DNA of 64,000 nt. It comes from Vibrio sp. CAU 1672. Its GTDB lineage: Bacteria; Pseudomonadota; Gammaproteobacteria; Enterobacterales; Vibrionaceae. Of this stretch, positions 7,830 through 15,811 are shown piece by piece (within the stretch, counting starts at the first letter, position 1; each line of letters begins with the position of its first letter). A model generated the notes under the pieces. That model made no database searches and had not been told where the DNA came from. It worked only from the letters and a program-made list of their open reading frames with translations. Made by a program: the position numbers and the translations under genes. Location: assembly GCF_029223195.1 (NCBI RefSeq), contig NZ_JARHUF010000001.1, forward strand, positions 372,001 to 436,000, given 5' to 3'.

Positions 7830-8813
7830 ATGAAAAAATCAACCATAGCAATAAGTATCCTGGTCGCCGCCGCGGCAGTGGGTTACCCGACTTATAAGTC
7901 GGTGTTTTCTACCGAAGTCGTCAGCGTTGATGCCGAGGAACTGGCAAACAAGTTCGCCCAGTACACCCATCCGGATAGTTTTATCTCTGCCCAACAGCTC
8001 AAGTCTCTGATGGACAATAACAAAGATATCGTGGTGATTGGTGCGCTAAACCCTATCAGACCTGACAGCCCCATTTCTGGTTCGTACACCATGTGGCGTA
8101 ACGATTACTCCGCCGCTAAAGGGACCTATGACTTTGGTGGCATGCAAAATACCACCGAGGAGATGGAAACGATCCTGGGCAGCTTTGGCGCCACCACGGA
8201 CAGCACGATCGTGGTATACGCCGCCGGTTCTCACCATGACGCCGCCCGCTTATACTGGCAAATCCACAACCTAGGCCACCAGGACATTCGCTACTTAGAC
8301 GGCGGCCTGAACGCCTGGATAGGTGAAGGCTACCCAACCGGTTCCGCAAATCGTTCTGTCGCAGCGGTTGAGTACAAAGCTGCAAATCCTGCTCAGGAAA
8401 ATAACACTTTAGCGACGCTGGATATGGTTCTGGCGGCACAAAACAACCCCGACTGGGTCATTCTGGATACGCGCGGTGATGATGAATTCCGGGGAGAGGT
8501 TGCTGTGTCCGGTGCCTATGGGCCAGGTACGATTCCGGGCAGTATCCACATCAACTGGACCAACAGCCTGAATGACGACACAACACTGAAATCAGTGGAT
8601 GAACTGCAAGCGCTCTACGGCGACATTATCAACGGCAAAAAAGTCATTGCTTACTGCCAGTCCGGGGTTCGCTCAGCACATACCACTATGGTACTGACCA
8701 ACGTACTCGGTGCGGAAAACGTCTATAACTATGATGGTTCCTGGATAGAGTACAGCCACGCTCATTACGAGCAAAACAATCCTGAAGTCAACGTTATCAA
8801 CGGCAAGAGCTGA
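7830..8813 (+). CDS. Exported tandem-rhodanese sulfurtransferase (YnjE-like)
   Basis: A 327-residue protein with an N-terminal hydrophobic signal or anchor (residues 5-20) and two rhodanese domains. Rhodaneses move sulfane sulfur from donors such as thiosulfate to a thiol acceptor. The C-terminal domain has an intact active loop, Y-C-Q-S-G-V-R-S with Cys276, and the upstream I-L-D-T-R-G-D-D-E-F. The N-terminal domain reads V-V-Y-A-A-G-S-H-H at the equivalent loop and has no cysteine, so it is probably structural. E. coli YnjE belongs to the ynjABCDEF cluster, and ynjB, ynjC, ynjD and ynjF homologues follow here, which supports calling this the YnjE counterpart although it is shorter. It is the first gene of the cluster operon, 21 bases before the flavoprotein gene. 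Confidence 0.85.
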   Translation: MKKSTIAISILVAAAAVGYPTYKSVFSTEVVSVDAEELANKFAQYTHPDSFISAQQLKSLMDNNKDIVVIGALNPIRPDSPISGSYTMWRNDYSAAKGTYDFGGMQNTTEEMETILGSFGATTDSTIVVYAAGSHHDAARLYWQIHNLGHQDIRYLDGGLNAWIGEGYPTGSANRSVAAVEYKAANPAQENNTLATLDMVLAAQNNPDWVILDTRGDDEFRGEVAVSGAYGPGTIPGSIHINWTNSLNDDTTLKSVDELQALYGDIINGKKVIAYCQSGVRSAHTTMVLTNVLGAENVYNYDGSWIEYSHAHYEQNNPEVNVINGKS

Positions 8814-8834
8814 TCAACCCGGAACTAGTAATCA

Positions 8835-10631
8835 ATGAATAAAGTAATTTTTAGCCAGAAGCTATATGACACCGCTCAGATGATCGTTGATGGCTGTATG
8901 GGTGAGGCCGATCCGGCATGCCAAACCGCTTGCCCTATGCACACCGACGTTAAACAGTATGTCCACATGGCGGGCAAAGGCGACTTCCACGGGGCACTCA
9001 ATGTCATTCGCAGTAAGCTGTTCCTGCCACAAACGCTAGGTCGCATCTGTGCTCACCCTTGTGAAGCCTCTTGTCGTCGTAACACCGAATTCGGCCAGCC
9101 GATCAGCGTTGCGGGCATTAAACGTTTTGTCGCGGAAAAACTAGATAACCAAGAACACTGGGATCTGAATATCGCACCGCTGACGAACAAGCACATCGCA
9201 ATCGTTGGGGCAGGCCCTGCTGGGGCTCAAGCGGCAATTGAGCTGCGCCGTCAGGGGCATGAAGTCACCATCTACGAAAAGCTTAACGTCTATGGTGGCA
9301 TGATGCGTGTGGGTATTCCTGAATATCGTTTGCCACGCGACGTGATCGATTTCGAATACAACTATCTGGCGATGCTGGGGGTTAAAACTCGTTTTGGGGT
9401 AGAAATCGGTAAAGACATCAGCTTCGAAGCATTACGTAACGATCACGATGCTGTGATCCTCGCACACGGAGCCCACATCGGCTCAATCATCCCTCTTCCG
9501 GGCCACGACAACGATGGCGTGTTCTCAGCAGTGGAGTACTTGAAAGAAATTTCCGAAACCCGCCAGTTCCCCCGCGCCGGCAAACGCGTGATGGTAATTG
9601 GTGGTGGTGACGTTGCGATGGACTGTGCGCGCTCTTCTTGGCGTATCGGTGCGAGCGAGGTCTACCAGTGCTCTCTGGAGAGCATGGAAAACCTACCGGC
9701 CAGCCAAATCGAAATCGACGAATCTCTTGAAGAAGGCGTGGCGTTTAACGCTGGCTGGGGTCCGGTTGCTATCGAACACAATGACGGCCGGATCACCGGC
9801 ATCACGATTAAGAAAGTACTGTCTATCTTTGACGAGCAAGGCAACTTTGCACCGCAATACAGCGAAGAAAGCAAAACCATGGCGGTTGATACCGTGGTAT
9901 TCGCAACCGGCCAAGTCGTGGCTGACATCACCGGCGGCGCACTCGAGCAAACTCGCGGTGGCCGTTATGTTGTCGACAAACAAACCCTGGCTTCGAACCT
10001 GGAAGACGTGTTCGTCGCCGGTGACGCGTGTGGCGGTAACATCGTCATTGAAGCGATGGCTCTGGGCCGCAAAGCCGCGATGAGCGTGGAACGCTTCCTG
10101 ACGGCTCGCCCACTCAGCGAAGATCGTGATTTCGAGCAAGAGTACAGCCACCCATCTCGTTTAGATGTACCACTGCCAAAAAGGACGGCAGATACCCCTC
10201 GCCTACACGGTAAGTTGCGTGACGCGCAAGAGCGTAAGCAAGATTTTGCCCAAGTGGATTTAGGCTTTACAGAAGAGCAAATCAGACAAGAAGCATCCCG
10301 CTGCCTGCAATGCAGCTGCAAGCTGTGTATGAACGAGTGCATCATGATGAACGATTTCAGTGACTGCCCGAAAACCATCTTCTCTGACTTCGTCAACAAC
10401 CAGTCGATGGATGCGCTACTGGCTTACTCATGTAACGCCTGTGACCAGTGCACCATCGTGTGCCCGAAAGATTTCCCGATGAAGGAACTGTTCCTTGGCG
10501 CACGTGCGGACTTTGTTAAGGCAAATAACGGTGAATCCCCAATGCCCGGTCACAAAGCGATCAACATGCACCAGAAGCTGGGCTTCTCAAAAATCTTCAC
10601 TATGGCAAAACGGGCGGTATCGACAAAATGA
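8835..10631 (+). CDS. GltD-like FAD/NAD(P) oxidoreductase fused to HdrC-like Fe-S domain
   Basis: A 598-residue cytoplasmic flavoprotein. Residues 1-110 form a GltD-type Fe-S N-terminus with Cys21, 29, 33, 72, 76 and 80. The FAD-binding G-A-G-P-A-G is at 125-130 and the NAD(P)H-binding G-G-G-D-V-A-M-D at 256-263; V-F-V-A-G-D-A near 390 is the second FAD contact. A C-terminal extension (about 488-560) carries ten cysteines: C-X2-C-X-C-X2-C-X3-C (490-502), a further Cys511, and a classic C-X2-C-X2-C-X3-C-P (533-543), resembling HdrC. The stop overlaps the next start in ATGA, so it is coupled to the HdrB-like gene. The likely role is to feed NAD(P)H electrons to the HdrB-like subunit; the substrate is unknown. 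Confidence 0.85.
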   Translation: MNKVIFSQKLYDTAQMIVDGCMGEADPACQTACPMHTDVKQYVHMAGKGDFHGALNVIRSKLFLPQTLGRICAHPCEASCRRNTEFGQPISVAGIKRFVAEKLDNQEHWDLNIAPLTNKHIAIVGAGPAGAQAAIELRRQGHEVTIYEKLNVYGGMMRVGIPEYRLPRDVIDFEYNYLAMLGVKTRFGVEIGKDISFEALRNDHDAVILAHGAHIGSIIPLPGHDNDGVFSAVEYLKEISETRQFPRAGKRVMVIGGGDVAMDCARSSWRIGASEVYQCSLESMENLPASQIEIDESLEEGVAFNAGWGPVAIEHNDGRITGITIKKVLSIFDEQGNFAPQYSEESKTMAVDTVVFATGQVVADITGGALEQTRGGRYVVDKQTLASNLEDVFVAGDACGGNIVIEAMALGRKAAMSVERFLTARPLSEDRDFEQEYSHPSRLDVPLPKRTADTPRLHGKLRDAQERKQDFAQVDLGFTEEQIRQEASRCLQCSCKLCMNECIMMNDFSDCPKTIFSDFVNNQSMDALLAYSCNACDQCTIVCPKDFPMKELFLGARADFVKANNGESPMPGHKAINMHQKLGFSKIFTMAKRAVSTK

Positions 10632-11398
10632 GTAATAAAGTATTTATGCCAGGATGCAGCTTGCCATCCTACTCACCAGAAGGCGTAGCTGCAATTGCGA
10701 GCTACCTAAAACAAGTATTCCCAGACATGGGCGCGGTACAGAAATGCTGTGGTAAACCAACCGCTGCGATCGGCCAGACGGACAAGTTCAAACAGCGTTA
10801 TGGCCAGCTACAAGCAGACTTCGACAAACTGGACGCACAAGAAGTGATCGTCGCGTGTCAAAGCTGCTATGGCATGATCAAGAAATCAGGCGGTACGCAA
10901 AAACCGGTTTCTTTATGGAAGCTACTGCCTGAAATTGGCTTGCCAACAGAACTGCGCGGCAAAGCAAAACACAGTGACGTAGTGTTCACCATTCACGACT
11001 CTTGCTCTACCCGTTACGAGAAAGAGCTACAAGATGGCATCCGTTGGGTCTTAAATGAGCTGGGCTACAAAACCTCGGAGCCAGAACACACACGCGAAAA
11101 CACGCGCTGCTGTGGTTTTGGTGGCATGGTGGTACCAGCCAACCCGGACGTTGCAACGCGCGTTATTAAGCGTCGTGTTGAAGAGTTCGAGACAGACCAC
11201 GTAGTGGTGTACTGCTCGGCCTGCCGCGCATCGATGATGGGCGTGGGTACAAAAGCGTGGCACATCCTGGATCTGATGTTTGGCCCGGTCATCATGCAAG
11301 GTGATGAGTCACCAGTAAACGTACTGGCAAGCCCGGTGAAAGCTTGGTTCAACCGCTACAAATCAAAAGCGGGCCTGATCAAGTGTATGTCTGTTTAA
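10628..11398 (+). CDS. HdrB-like CCG-domain protein
   Basis: A 256-residue soluble protein with two complete CCG domains, as in heterodisulfide reductase subunit B. Domain 1 has Cys10, Cys40-Cys41 in C-C-G-K-P, and Cys77/Cys80 in C-Q-S-C. Domain 2 has Cys126, Cys161-Cys162 in C-C-G-F-G-G, and Cys196/Cys199 in C-S-A-C. In methanogen HdrB these ligands hold noncubane 4Fe-4S clusters that cleave disulfides. All ligand positions are present, so catalytic competence is plausible. It overlaps the upstream flavoprotein gene by four bases. Alternatives are a GlpC- or LldE/LutA-type electron-transfer subunit, which share the CCG fold; the pairing with an HdrC-like tail and a rhodanese favours a sulfur role, by inference. 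Confidence 0.82.
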   Translation: MSNKVFMPGCSLPSYSPEGVAAIASYLKQVFPDMGAVQKCCGKPTAAIGQTDKFKQRYGQLQADFDKLDAQEVIVACQSCYGMIKKSGGTQKPVSLWKLLPEIGLPTELRGKAKHSDVVFTIHDSCSTRYEKELQDGIRWVLNELGYKTSEPEHTRENTRCCGFGGMVVPANPDVATRVIKRRVEEFETDHVVVYCSACRASMMGVGTKAWHILDLMFGPVIMQGDESPVNVLASPVKAWFNRYKSKAGLIKCMSV

Positions 11399-11423
11399 TA
11401 ACCGTTTAAGTGAAGTTTATCTA

Positions 11424-12101
11424 ATGAAATTCGTAAAAATTGCTCTTATCGTAGCTGTTGCCGCTATCGCCCTGTTGGTAGCAAAACAGACTGGCATCCT
11501 TGAGATCATCACAGACATCAAGAGCCTACAGGAATGGATCGCAGGCTTTGGTGTATGGGGCTATGCGGTATTCGTCGCCGCGTTCGTGTTTGCTTGTGTG
11601 TTCCTGCTGCCGGGTAGCGCGTTCACCATCGTAGCCGGTATCGTCTTTGGCCCGATCAAAGGCGCTATTCTGGCCCTGTTCTCTGCCACACTGGGAGCGG
11701 TAGCGGCGTTCATCGTCGCGCGTTTCCTACTGCGTAATACCATCATGAAAAAATTTGGCGACAACCCGATCTTCCAGAAAATCGACGACGGTGTCGCTCA
11801 AAATGGGACCAGCTTTCTGATCCTGACTCGCCTGGTACCGGTTTTCCCTTTCAGCCTGCAAAACTATGCCTACGGCCTCACCAGCCTGAAGCTGGGCACC
11901 TACGCACTGGTATCTCTGCTGACCATGGCACCGGGCGCATTCATCTTCGCTTATATGGCGGGGGATATCGCGACAAACGGTGTCTCAGCCATGCTACTGG
12001 TCAAATTTGCGGTAGCGGGCCTTGTATTGTTTGGCATGTCTCTCATTCCGAAATACATCGCCAAGAAAAAAGGCATCAACATGGAAGAATTAGCCAAATA
12101 A
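11424..12101 (+). CDS. TVP38/TMEM64 family membrane protein
   Basis: A 225-residue integral membrane protein of the SNARE-associated (TVP38/TMEM64, DedA superfamily) type. An N-terminal helix (5-22) is followed by the family core F-L-L-P-G-S-A-F-T-I-V-A-G near residues 65-77, F-G-P-I-K-G-A near 80, and L-T-R-L-V-P-V-F-P-F near 137, then two further helices. Members are often encoded beside flavin-dependent disulfide oxidoreductases, and here it lies 25 bases after the HdrB-like gene. It is probably the last gene before the hairpin at 12128-12160. Its transport or lipid-scrambling substrate is unknown. Confidence 0.88.
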   Translation: MKFVKIALIVAVAAIALLVAKQTGILEIITDIKSLQEWIAGFGVWGYAVFVAAFVFACVFLLPGSAFTIVAGIVFGPIKGAILALFSATLGAVAAFIVARFLLRNTIMKKFGDNPIFQKIDDGVAQNGTSFLILTRLVPVFPFSLQNYAYGLTSLKLGTYALVSLLTMAPGAFIFAYMAGDIATNGVSAMLLVKFAVAGLVLFGMSLIPKYIAKKKGINMEELAK

Positions 12102-12127
12102 CCCGGTCTATCCATTACGGATATTAA

Positions 12128-12160
12128 AAAGAGTGCGGCGAACCGGAAGTCGCACTCTTT
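12128..12160 (+). terminator. Hairpin terminator after the TVP38 gene
   Basis: AAAGAGTGCG (12128-12137) pairs perfectly with CGCACTCTTT (12151-12160) around a 13-base loop. The downstream sequence is T-rich but interrupted, so termination may be partial, allowing read-through into the ynjB unit. Confidence 0.7.
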
Positions 12161-12201
12161 CACTTTGCTTTATGTTGGTAGTAATTAGCTGAATTGATTG
12201 A

Positions 12202-12297
12202 TGAATCCATTTGGGATTCAGATTGATAATAATTAGGGATGAATTACTATCTTTAGGAGGGAAAGGAGTTATCCGCCTGCAGAAATGAGCAACTCCT
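12202..12297 (+). promoter_or_regulatory. Structured leader before ynjB
   Basis: Two further hairpins lie between the terminator and ynjB: TGAATCC-atttg-GGATTCA (12202-12220) and AGGAGTT (12264-12270) pairing with AACTCCT (12291-12297). The second includes an AGGAG sequence in its stem. I looked for the conserved core of the thiamine riboswitch and did not find it. The region may be an attenuator or an unrecognised regulatory RNA. Confidence 0.35.
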
Positions 12298-12333
12298 GAA
12301 ATGAAAATAATTAAAAAGTAACACGGATCGCGT

Positions 12334-13479
12334 ATGAAAAAGCTACTGAGCACCATCGGCATTCTGGCCACCACGTTCACCACTGCCTCACTCGCCGAAG
12401 ACTGGCAGCAAATTGAGCAACAAGCCGACGGCCAGTCGGTTTATTTCCACGCATGGGGTGGCAGCCAGGAAATTAACCGCTACATCCAATGGGCAGGCAA
12501 AGAGCTGAAATCACGCTACAACGTGACTTTAAATCATGTCAAAGTCACCGACATTTCTGAAACCACCACCCGATTAATCGCGGAAAAAGCCGCAGGAAAA
12601 AACAGCGGTGGCAGCGTTGACATGGTTTGGATCAACGGTGAAAACTTCAAGTCCATGAAAGACAACCAGCTATTATTGGGTCCTTTTGCAACAGCATTAC
12701 CAAACTGGAAATATGTCGACCAAACTCTGCCGGTGGATGTGGATTTCTCTGAGCCCACCGAAGGGCTGGAAGCGCCCTGGGGCATCGGACAACTGGTGTT
12801 CATCCACGATAGCCAAACGTTACACAATCCACCACGTTCATTTGCCGAGATGCTGAGCTACGCCAAAGCGTTTCCCAATCGTCTCACCTACCCTCGCCCC
12901 CCAGAGTTCCACGGTACCAGCTTCATCAAAGCGCTGCTGATAGAACTAACCAACAACGATCCGGCCTTACAGCAGCCCGTTGCAGAAGAGACATTTCTTC
13001 CGCTAACCCAACCGCTCTGGCACTACTTAGATCAATTTCACAAGGTGGCCTGGCGCGGCGGCAAACAGTTCCCTGCGGGAACCGCAGAAACGCAGCAGTT
13101 GCTCGATGATGGTCAAATCGATTTGGCGATAACATTTAACCCAAACGCTGTGTTCTCTGCCCAGTCAAGTGGCAACCTGGCAGACACTACCCAAGCGTAC
13201 GCCATGGATGCCGGCGCACTGTCAAACATTCACTTTTTGGCCATCCCCTGGAACGCTAACGCCAGTGCCGGGGCGAAAGTGGCCATAAACTTTTTGCTGA
13301 GCCCGGCCGCCCAGTCGCGTAAGGGTGACATCAATATCTGGGGCGATCCTTCTGTACTAAACCGCCAGTACCTGACCGGTACGGCCAAAAACACCCAACA
13401 GTTCAAATCTATCGCCGAGCCACACCCAAGCTGGCAAGTGGCGCTGGAAAGAGAATGGTTGAAACGTTATGGGAATTAG
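12334..13479 (+). CDS. ynjB: ABC transporter substrate-binding protein (YnjB-like)
   Basis: A 381-residue periplasmic binding protein with a cleavable signal peptide ending near T-A-S-L-A-E at residue 22. It belongs to the bacterial extracellular solute-binding family (iron/thiamine/polyamine type) and matches E. coli YnjB in character and in its neighbours. Landmarks are F-H-A-W-G-G-S near 39, V-D-M-V-W-I-N-G-E-N-F near 92, and A-P-W-G-I-G-Q-L-V-F near 148. The ligand of the YnjBCD importer is not established. Ten bases separate it from the permease gene, so it heads a four-gene unit with ynjC, ynjD and ynjF. Confidence 0.87.
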   Translation: MKKLLSTIGILATTFTTASLAEDWQQIEQQADGQSVYFHAWGGSQEINRYIQWAGKELKSRYNVTLNHVKVTDISETTTRLIAEKAAGKNSGGSVDMVWINGENFKSMKDNQLLLGPFATALPNWKYVDQTLPVDVDFSEPTEGLEAPWGIGQLVFIHDSQTLHNPPRSFAEMLSYAKAFPNRLTYPRPPEFHGTSFIKALLIELTNNDPALQQPVAEETFLPLTQPLWHYLDQFHKVAWRGGKQFPAGTAETQQLLDDGQIDLAITFNPNAVFSAQSSGNLADTTQAYAMDAGALSNIHFLAIPWNANASAGAKVAINFLLSPAAQSRKGDINIWGDPSVLNRQYLTGTAKNTQQFKSIAEPHPSWQVALEREWLKRYGN

Positions 13480-13488
13480 CACAAACCT

Positions 13489-15198
13489 ATGTTAAGAGCG
13501 CTGTATCTGGTCATCATCGCCGTTTGTATTTTACCTACCATTCCGGGGCTGCTTGGCGTGGTGGTATCTTCACTCGGTTATTTGCCGCCTATCGGCCTCA
13601 ATGAGCTCTCTTTAGATGGGTTCTATGCCGTATTTGAGTGGCAGGGAGTATGGAAATCCATTGGCCTGACGATCTATTCGGCAATTTTCAGCAGCTATCT
13701 TGCCTGCATGATCACCTTTGCGATATTGCAGTCTAGCTGGCAAACCCGTTTTTGGCGCAAAGTTGAGCTTAGCCTATCGCCCCTGCTTGCCATGCCCCAT
13801 GTCGCCTTCGCGATCGGTTTTGCTTTTTTGTTTGCCCCCACCGGTATGGGCGCGCGGGTTTTGCACCAACTGTTCGGTTACGACCCCAATGCTCAAACTG
13901 TCAATGATATGGCGTTACTGGTGAAAGACCCTTATGCGCTGGGCTTAATCATCATGCTAGCGCTCAAAGAAGTGCCATTCCTCCTGCTGATGAGCATCCC
14001 GGTACTGCAACAGCTGAGAGTGAGCAAAATCGAAAAAGTCAGCCATGCGATGGGCTATAGCTCTGCGCAGGCGTGGTGGAAATGCATATTCCCGCAGTGG
14101 CTGGCAAAACTGCGCTTTCCGATACTGGCGGTAATGGCCTACAGCTTGTCGGTGGTTGACGTTGCCCTGATCATCGGCCCGACCAACCCTCCCACCTTTG
14201 CGGTTCTGGTATGGCAATGGTTTAATGACCCTGATTTATCCCTGTTACCACGCGCAGCGGCAGGCGCGGTGATTCTATTTACTATCGCCAGTGTGCTGAT
14301 TGGCTTTGCCCGCTTGGTTGAGTGGTCACTTACCAAAGGCTACCGGCGCTGGCAGTACTCCGGGCGAGGCGGCGCCGCTCTCCCGGGCAAAACACTGTTT
14401 TCCCTCATCACCCTGCTGACACTGGTGATGGTACCGTTAATGGTGGTCTGGAGTTTCGCTCAACGCTGGCGCTTTCCTGATTTGTTACCCAGCCGCTATA
14501 GCCTGCGCTTCTGGCAGTACGAATGGCACAGTATCCTTGGGACATTAGAGCAAAGTATGTCCATTGCCTTCATCAGTGCAACGATAGCCTTGATTCTGGC
14601 TTTGATCGCCCATGAATACCGGCTGCGTTACCGCTGGCAGGTACCGGGCTACATCATTGCCGTGCCGATGCTGATCCCCCAGTTGTCCGTGCTGTTTGGT
14701 ATGCAGGTTGCCGCACTCTATCTAAACAATGGTGCGTTCTTCTTTTGGGTGTGTTGGGCACATGTGTTCTTCGCGTTCCCGTTCGTTTACTTATCATTGG
14801 ACGGGCCATGGCGCAGCTTCGATAACGGATTGACTCAGGTAGCATTGAGCCTTGGTAAATCACCACTGCAGGCCTGGCTGAAAGTAAAACTGCCAATTCT
14901 GTTACCCGCCATCGCCTTTGCTTGGGCGGTCGGCATGAGCGTAAGCTTAGCGCAGTACCTGCCGACGCTGGTACTCGGGGCAGGCCGGATCAGTACCATT
15001 ACAACCGAAGCCGTCGCCCTTTCCAGCGGCTTTGACCGCCGTGTAACCGCAATTTACGCAATTTGGCAGGCACTGCTGCCGTTTATCCTCTTTTCTTCAG
15101 CGATTCTACTGAGCCACTTTCAGGTTAAGTATCGTCGGTTATCTATTAAAGGTTTACTGTTTAATGAGTCTCTGTCTCAAAAACCTCGCCATCCGTAA
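13489..15198 (+). CDS. ynjC: ABC transporter permease with fused halves (YnjC-like)
   Basis: A 569-residue inner-membrane permease made of two binding-protein-dependent transport domains in one chain, like ThiP and YnjC, so no second permease gene is needed. About twelve hydrophobic segments are visible. Each half carries the cytoplasmic EAA-type loop that contacts the ATPase: A-M-G-Y-S-S-A-Q-A-W near residue 187 and S-L-G-K-S-P-L-Q-A-W near 456. Its end overlaps the ynjD start by 35 bases, an unusually long overlap that suggests tight translational coupling. Confidence 0.88.
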   Translation: MLRALYLVIIAVCILPTIPGLLGVVVSSLGYLPPIGLNELSLDGFYAVFEWQGVWKSIGLTIYSAIFSSYLACMITFAILQSSWQTRFWRKVELSLSPLLAMPHVAFAIGFAFLFAPTGMGARVLHQLFGYDPNAQTVNDMALLVKDPYALGLIIMLALKEVPFLLLMSIPVLQQLRVSKIEKVSHAMGYSSAQAWWKCIFPQWLAKLRFPILAVMAYSLSVVDVALIIGPTNPPTFAVLVWQWFNDPDLSLLPRAAAGAVILFTIASVLIGFARLVEWSLTKGYRRWQYSGRGGAALPGKTLFSLITLLTLVMVPLMVVWSFAQRWRFPDLLPSRYSLRFWQYEWHSILGTLEQSMSIAFISATIALILALIAHEYRLRYRWQVPGYIIAVPMLIPQLSVLFGMQVAALYLNNGAFFFWVCWAHVFFAFPFVYLSLDGPWRSFDNGLTQVALSLGKSPLQAWLKVKLPILLPAIAFAWAVGMSVSLAQYLPTLVLGAGRISTITTEAVALSSGFDRRVTAIYAIWQALLPFILFSSAILLSHFQVKYRRLSIKGLLFNESLSQKPRHP

Positions 15199-15811
15199 GA
15201 CCAATGGCGATACGCTGTTTTCTGCTTTTGATCTGACCGTGGAAAAAAGCGAAATTGTTACTCTGATGGGCCCGAGCGGCTGTGGTAAATCAACCTTGTT
15301 GGACGCGATTGCCGGGCACCTGTCTGCTGAATTTGATTATTCCGGTGCTATCATTCTGAATGGCAGGAAACTCGATACCCTTCCTGCGCACAAGCGCCAG
15401 GTCGGCATTCTGTTTCAGGATGATTTACTTTTCCCTCACTTAACCGTGTGGGAAAACCTGGCGTTTGCCCTGCCCGATAGCATTAAAGGGACTGAGCGTA
15501 AAAAACATGCCATGCAGGCGCTAAAAAACATCGCCCTGACCAAGCTTGCGGAGTCTTTCCCAGATCAGATATCCGGCGGCCAGAGAGCTCGGATCGCCCT
15601 GACCCGCATGCTGCTCGCCAGGCCCGAAGTGGCGCTGCTTGACGAGCCCTACAGCAAACTTGATAAAGATCTTCGGGTTCAGTTTCGTAACTGGGTCGTG
15701 GAACAGTTGCAACAGGCCAACATTCCTGCCCTGATGGTCACTCACGACGAGGAAGATGTCCCTGAAGGCAGCCGCTGCCTGAACTGGCCATGGGAGACAA
15801 ACCATGCTTGA
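15164..15811 (+). CDS. ynjD: ABC transporter ATP-binding protein (YnjD-like)
   Basis: A 215-residue ATPase subunit. Walker A is G-P-S-G-C-G-K-S-T near residue 37, the Q-loop is I-L-F-Q-D near 78, the signature is S-G-G-Q-R-A-R near 130, Walker B is A-L-L-D-E-P near 152 and the H-loop His is in V-T-H-D near 192. The protein ends soon after the H-loop, as E. coli YnjD does, so it lacks a regulatory C-terminal domain. It overlaps ynjC upstream by 35 bases and ynjF downstream by eight, so the importer and the phosphatidyltransferase are coupled. Confidence 0.9.
   Translation: MSLCLKNLAIRKTNGDTLFSAFDLTVEKSEIVTLMGPSGCGKSTLLDAIAGHLSAEFDYSGAIILNGRKLDTLPAHKRQVGILFQDDLLFPHLTVWENLAFALPDSIKGTERKKHAMQALKNIALTKLAESFPDQISGGQRARIALTRMLLARPEVALLDEPYSKLDKDLRVQFRNWVVEQLQQANIPALMVTHDEEDVPEGSRCLNWPWETNHA

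Noticed and set aside
12180..12333. Thiamine (TPP) riboswitch before the ynjB-like gene
   Set aside because: The importer resembles thiamine-type ABC systems, but the conserved CTGAGA and downstream TPP core were not found in the leader.
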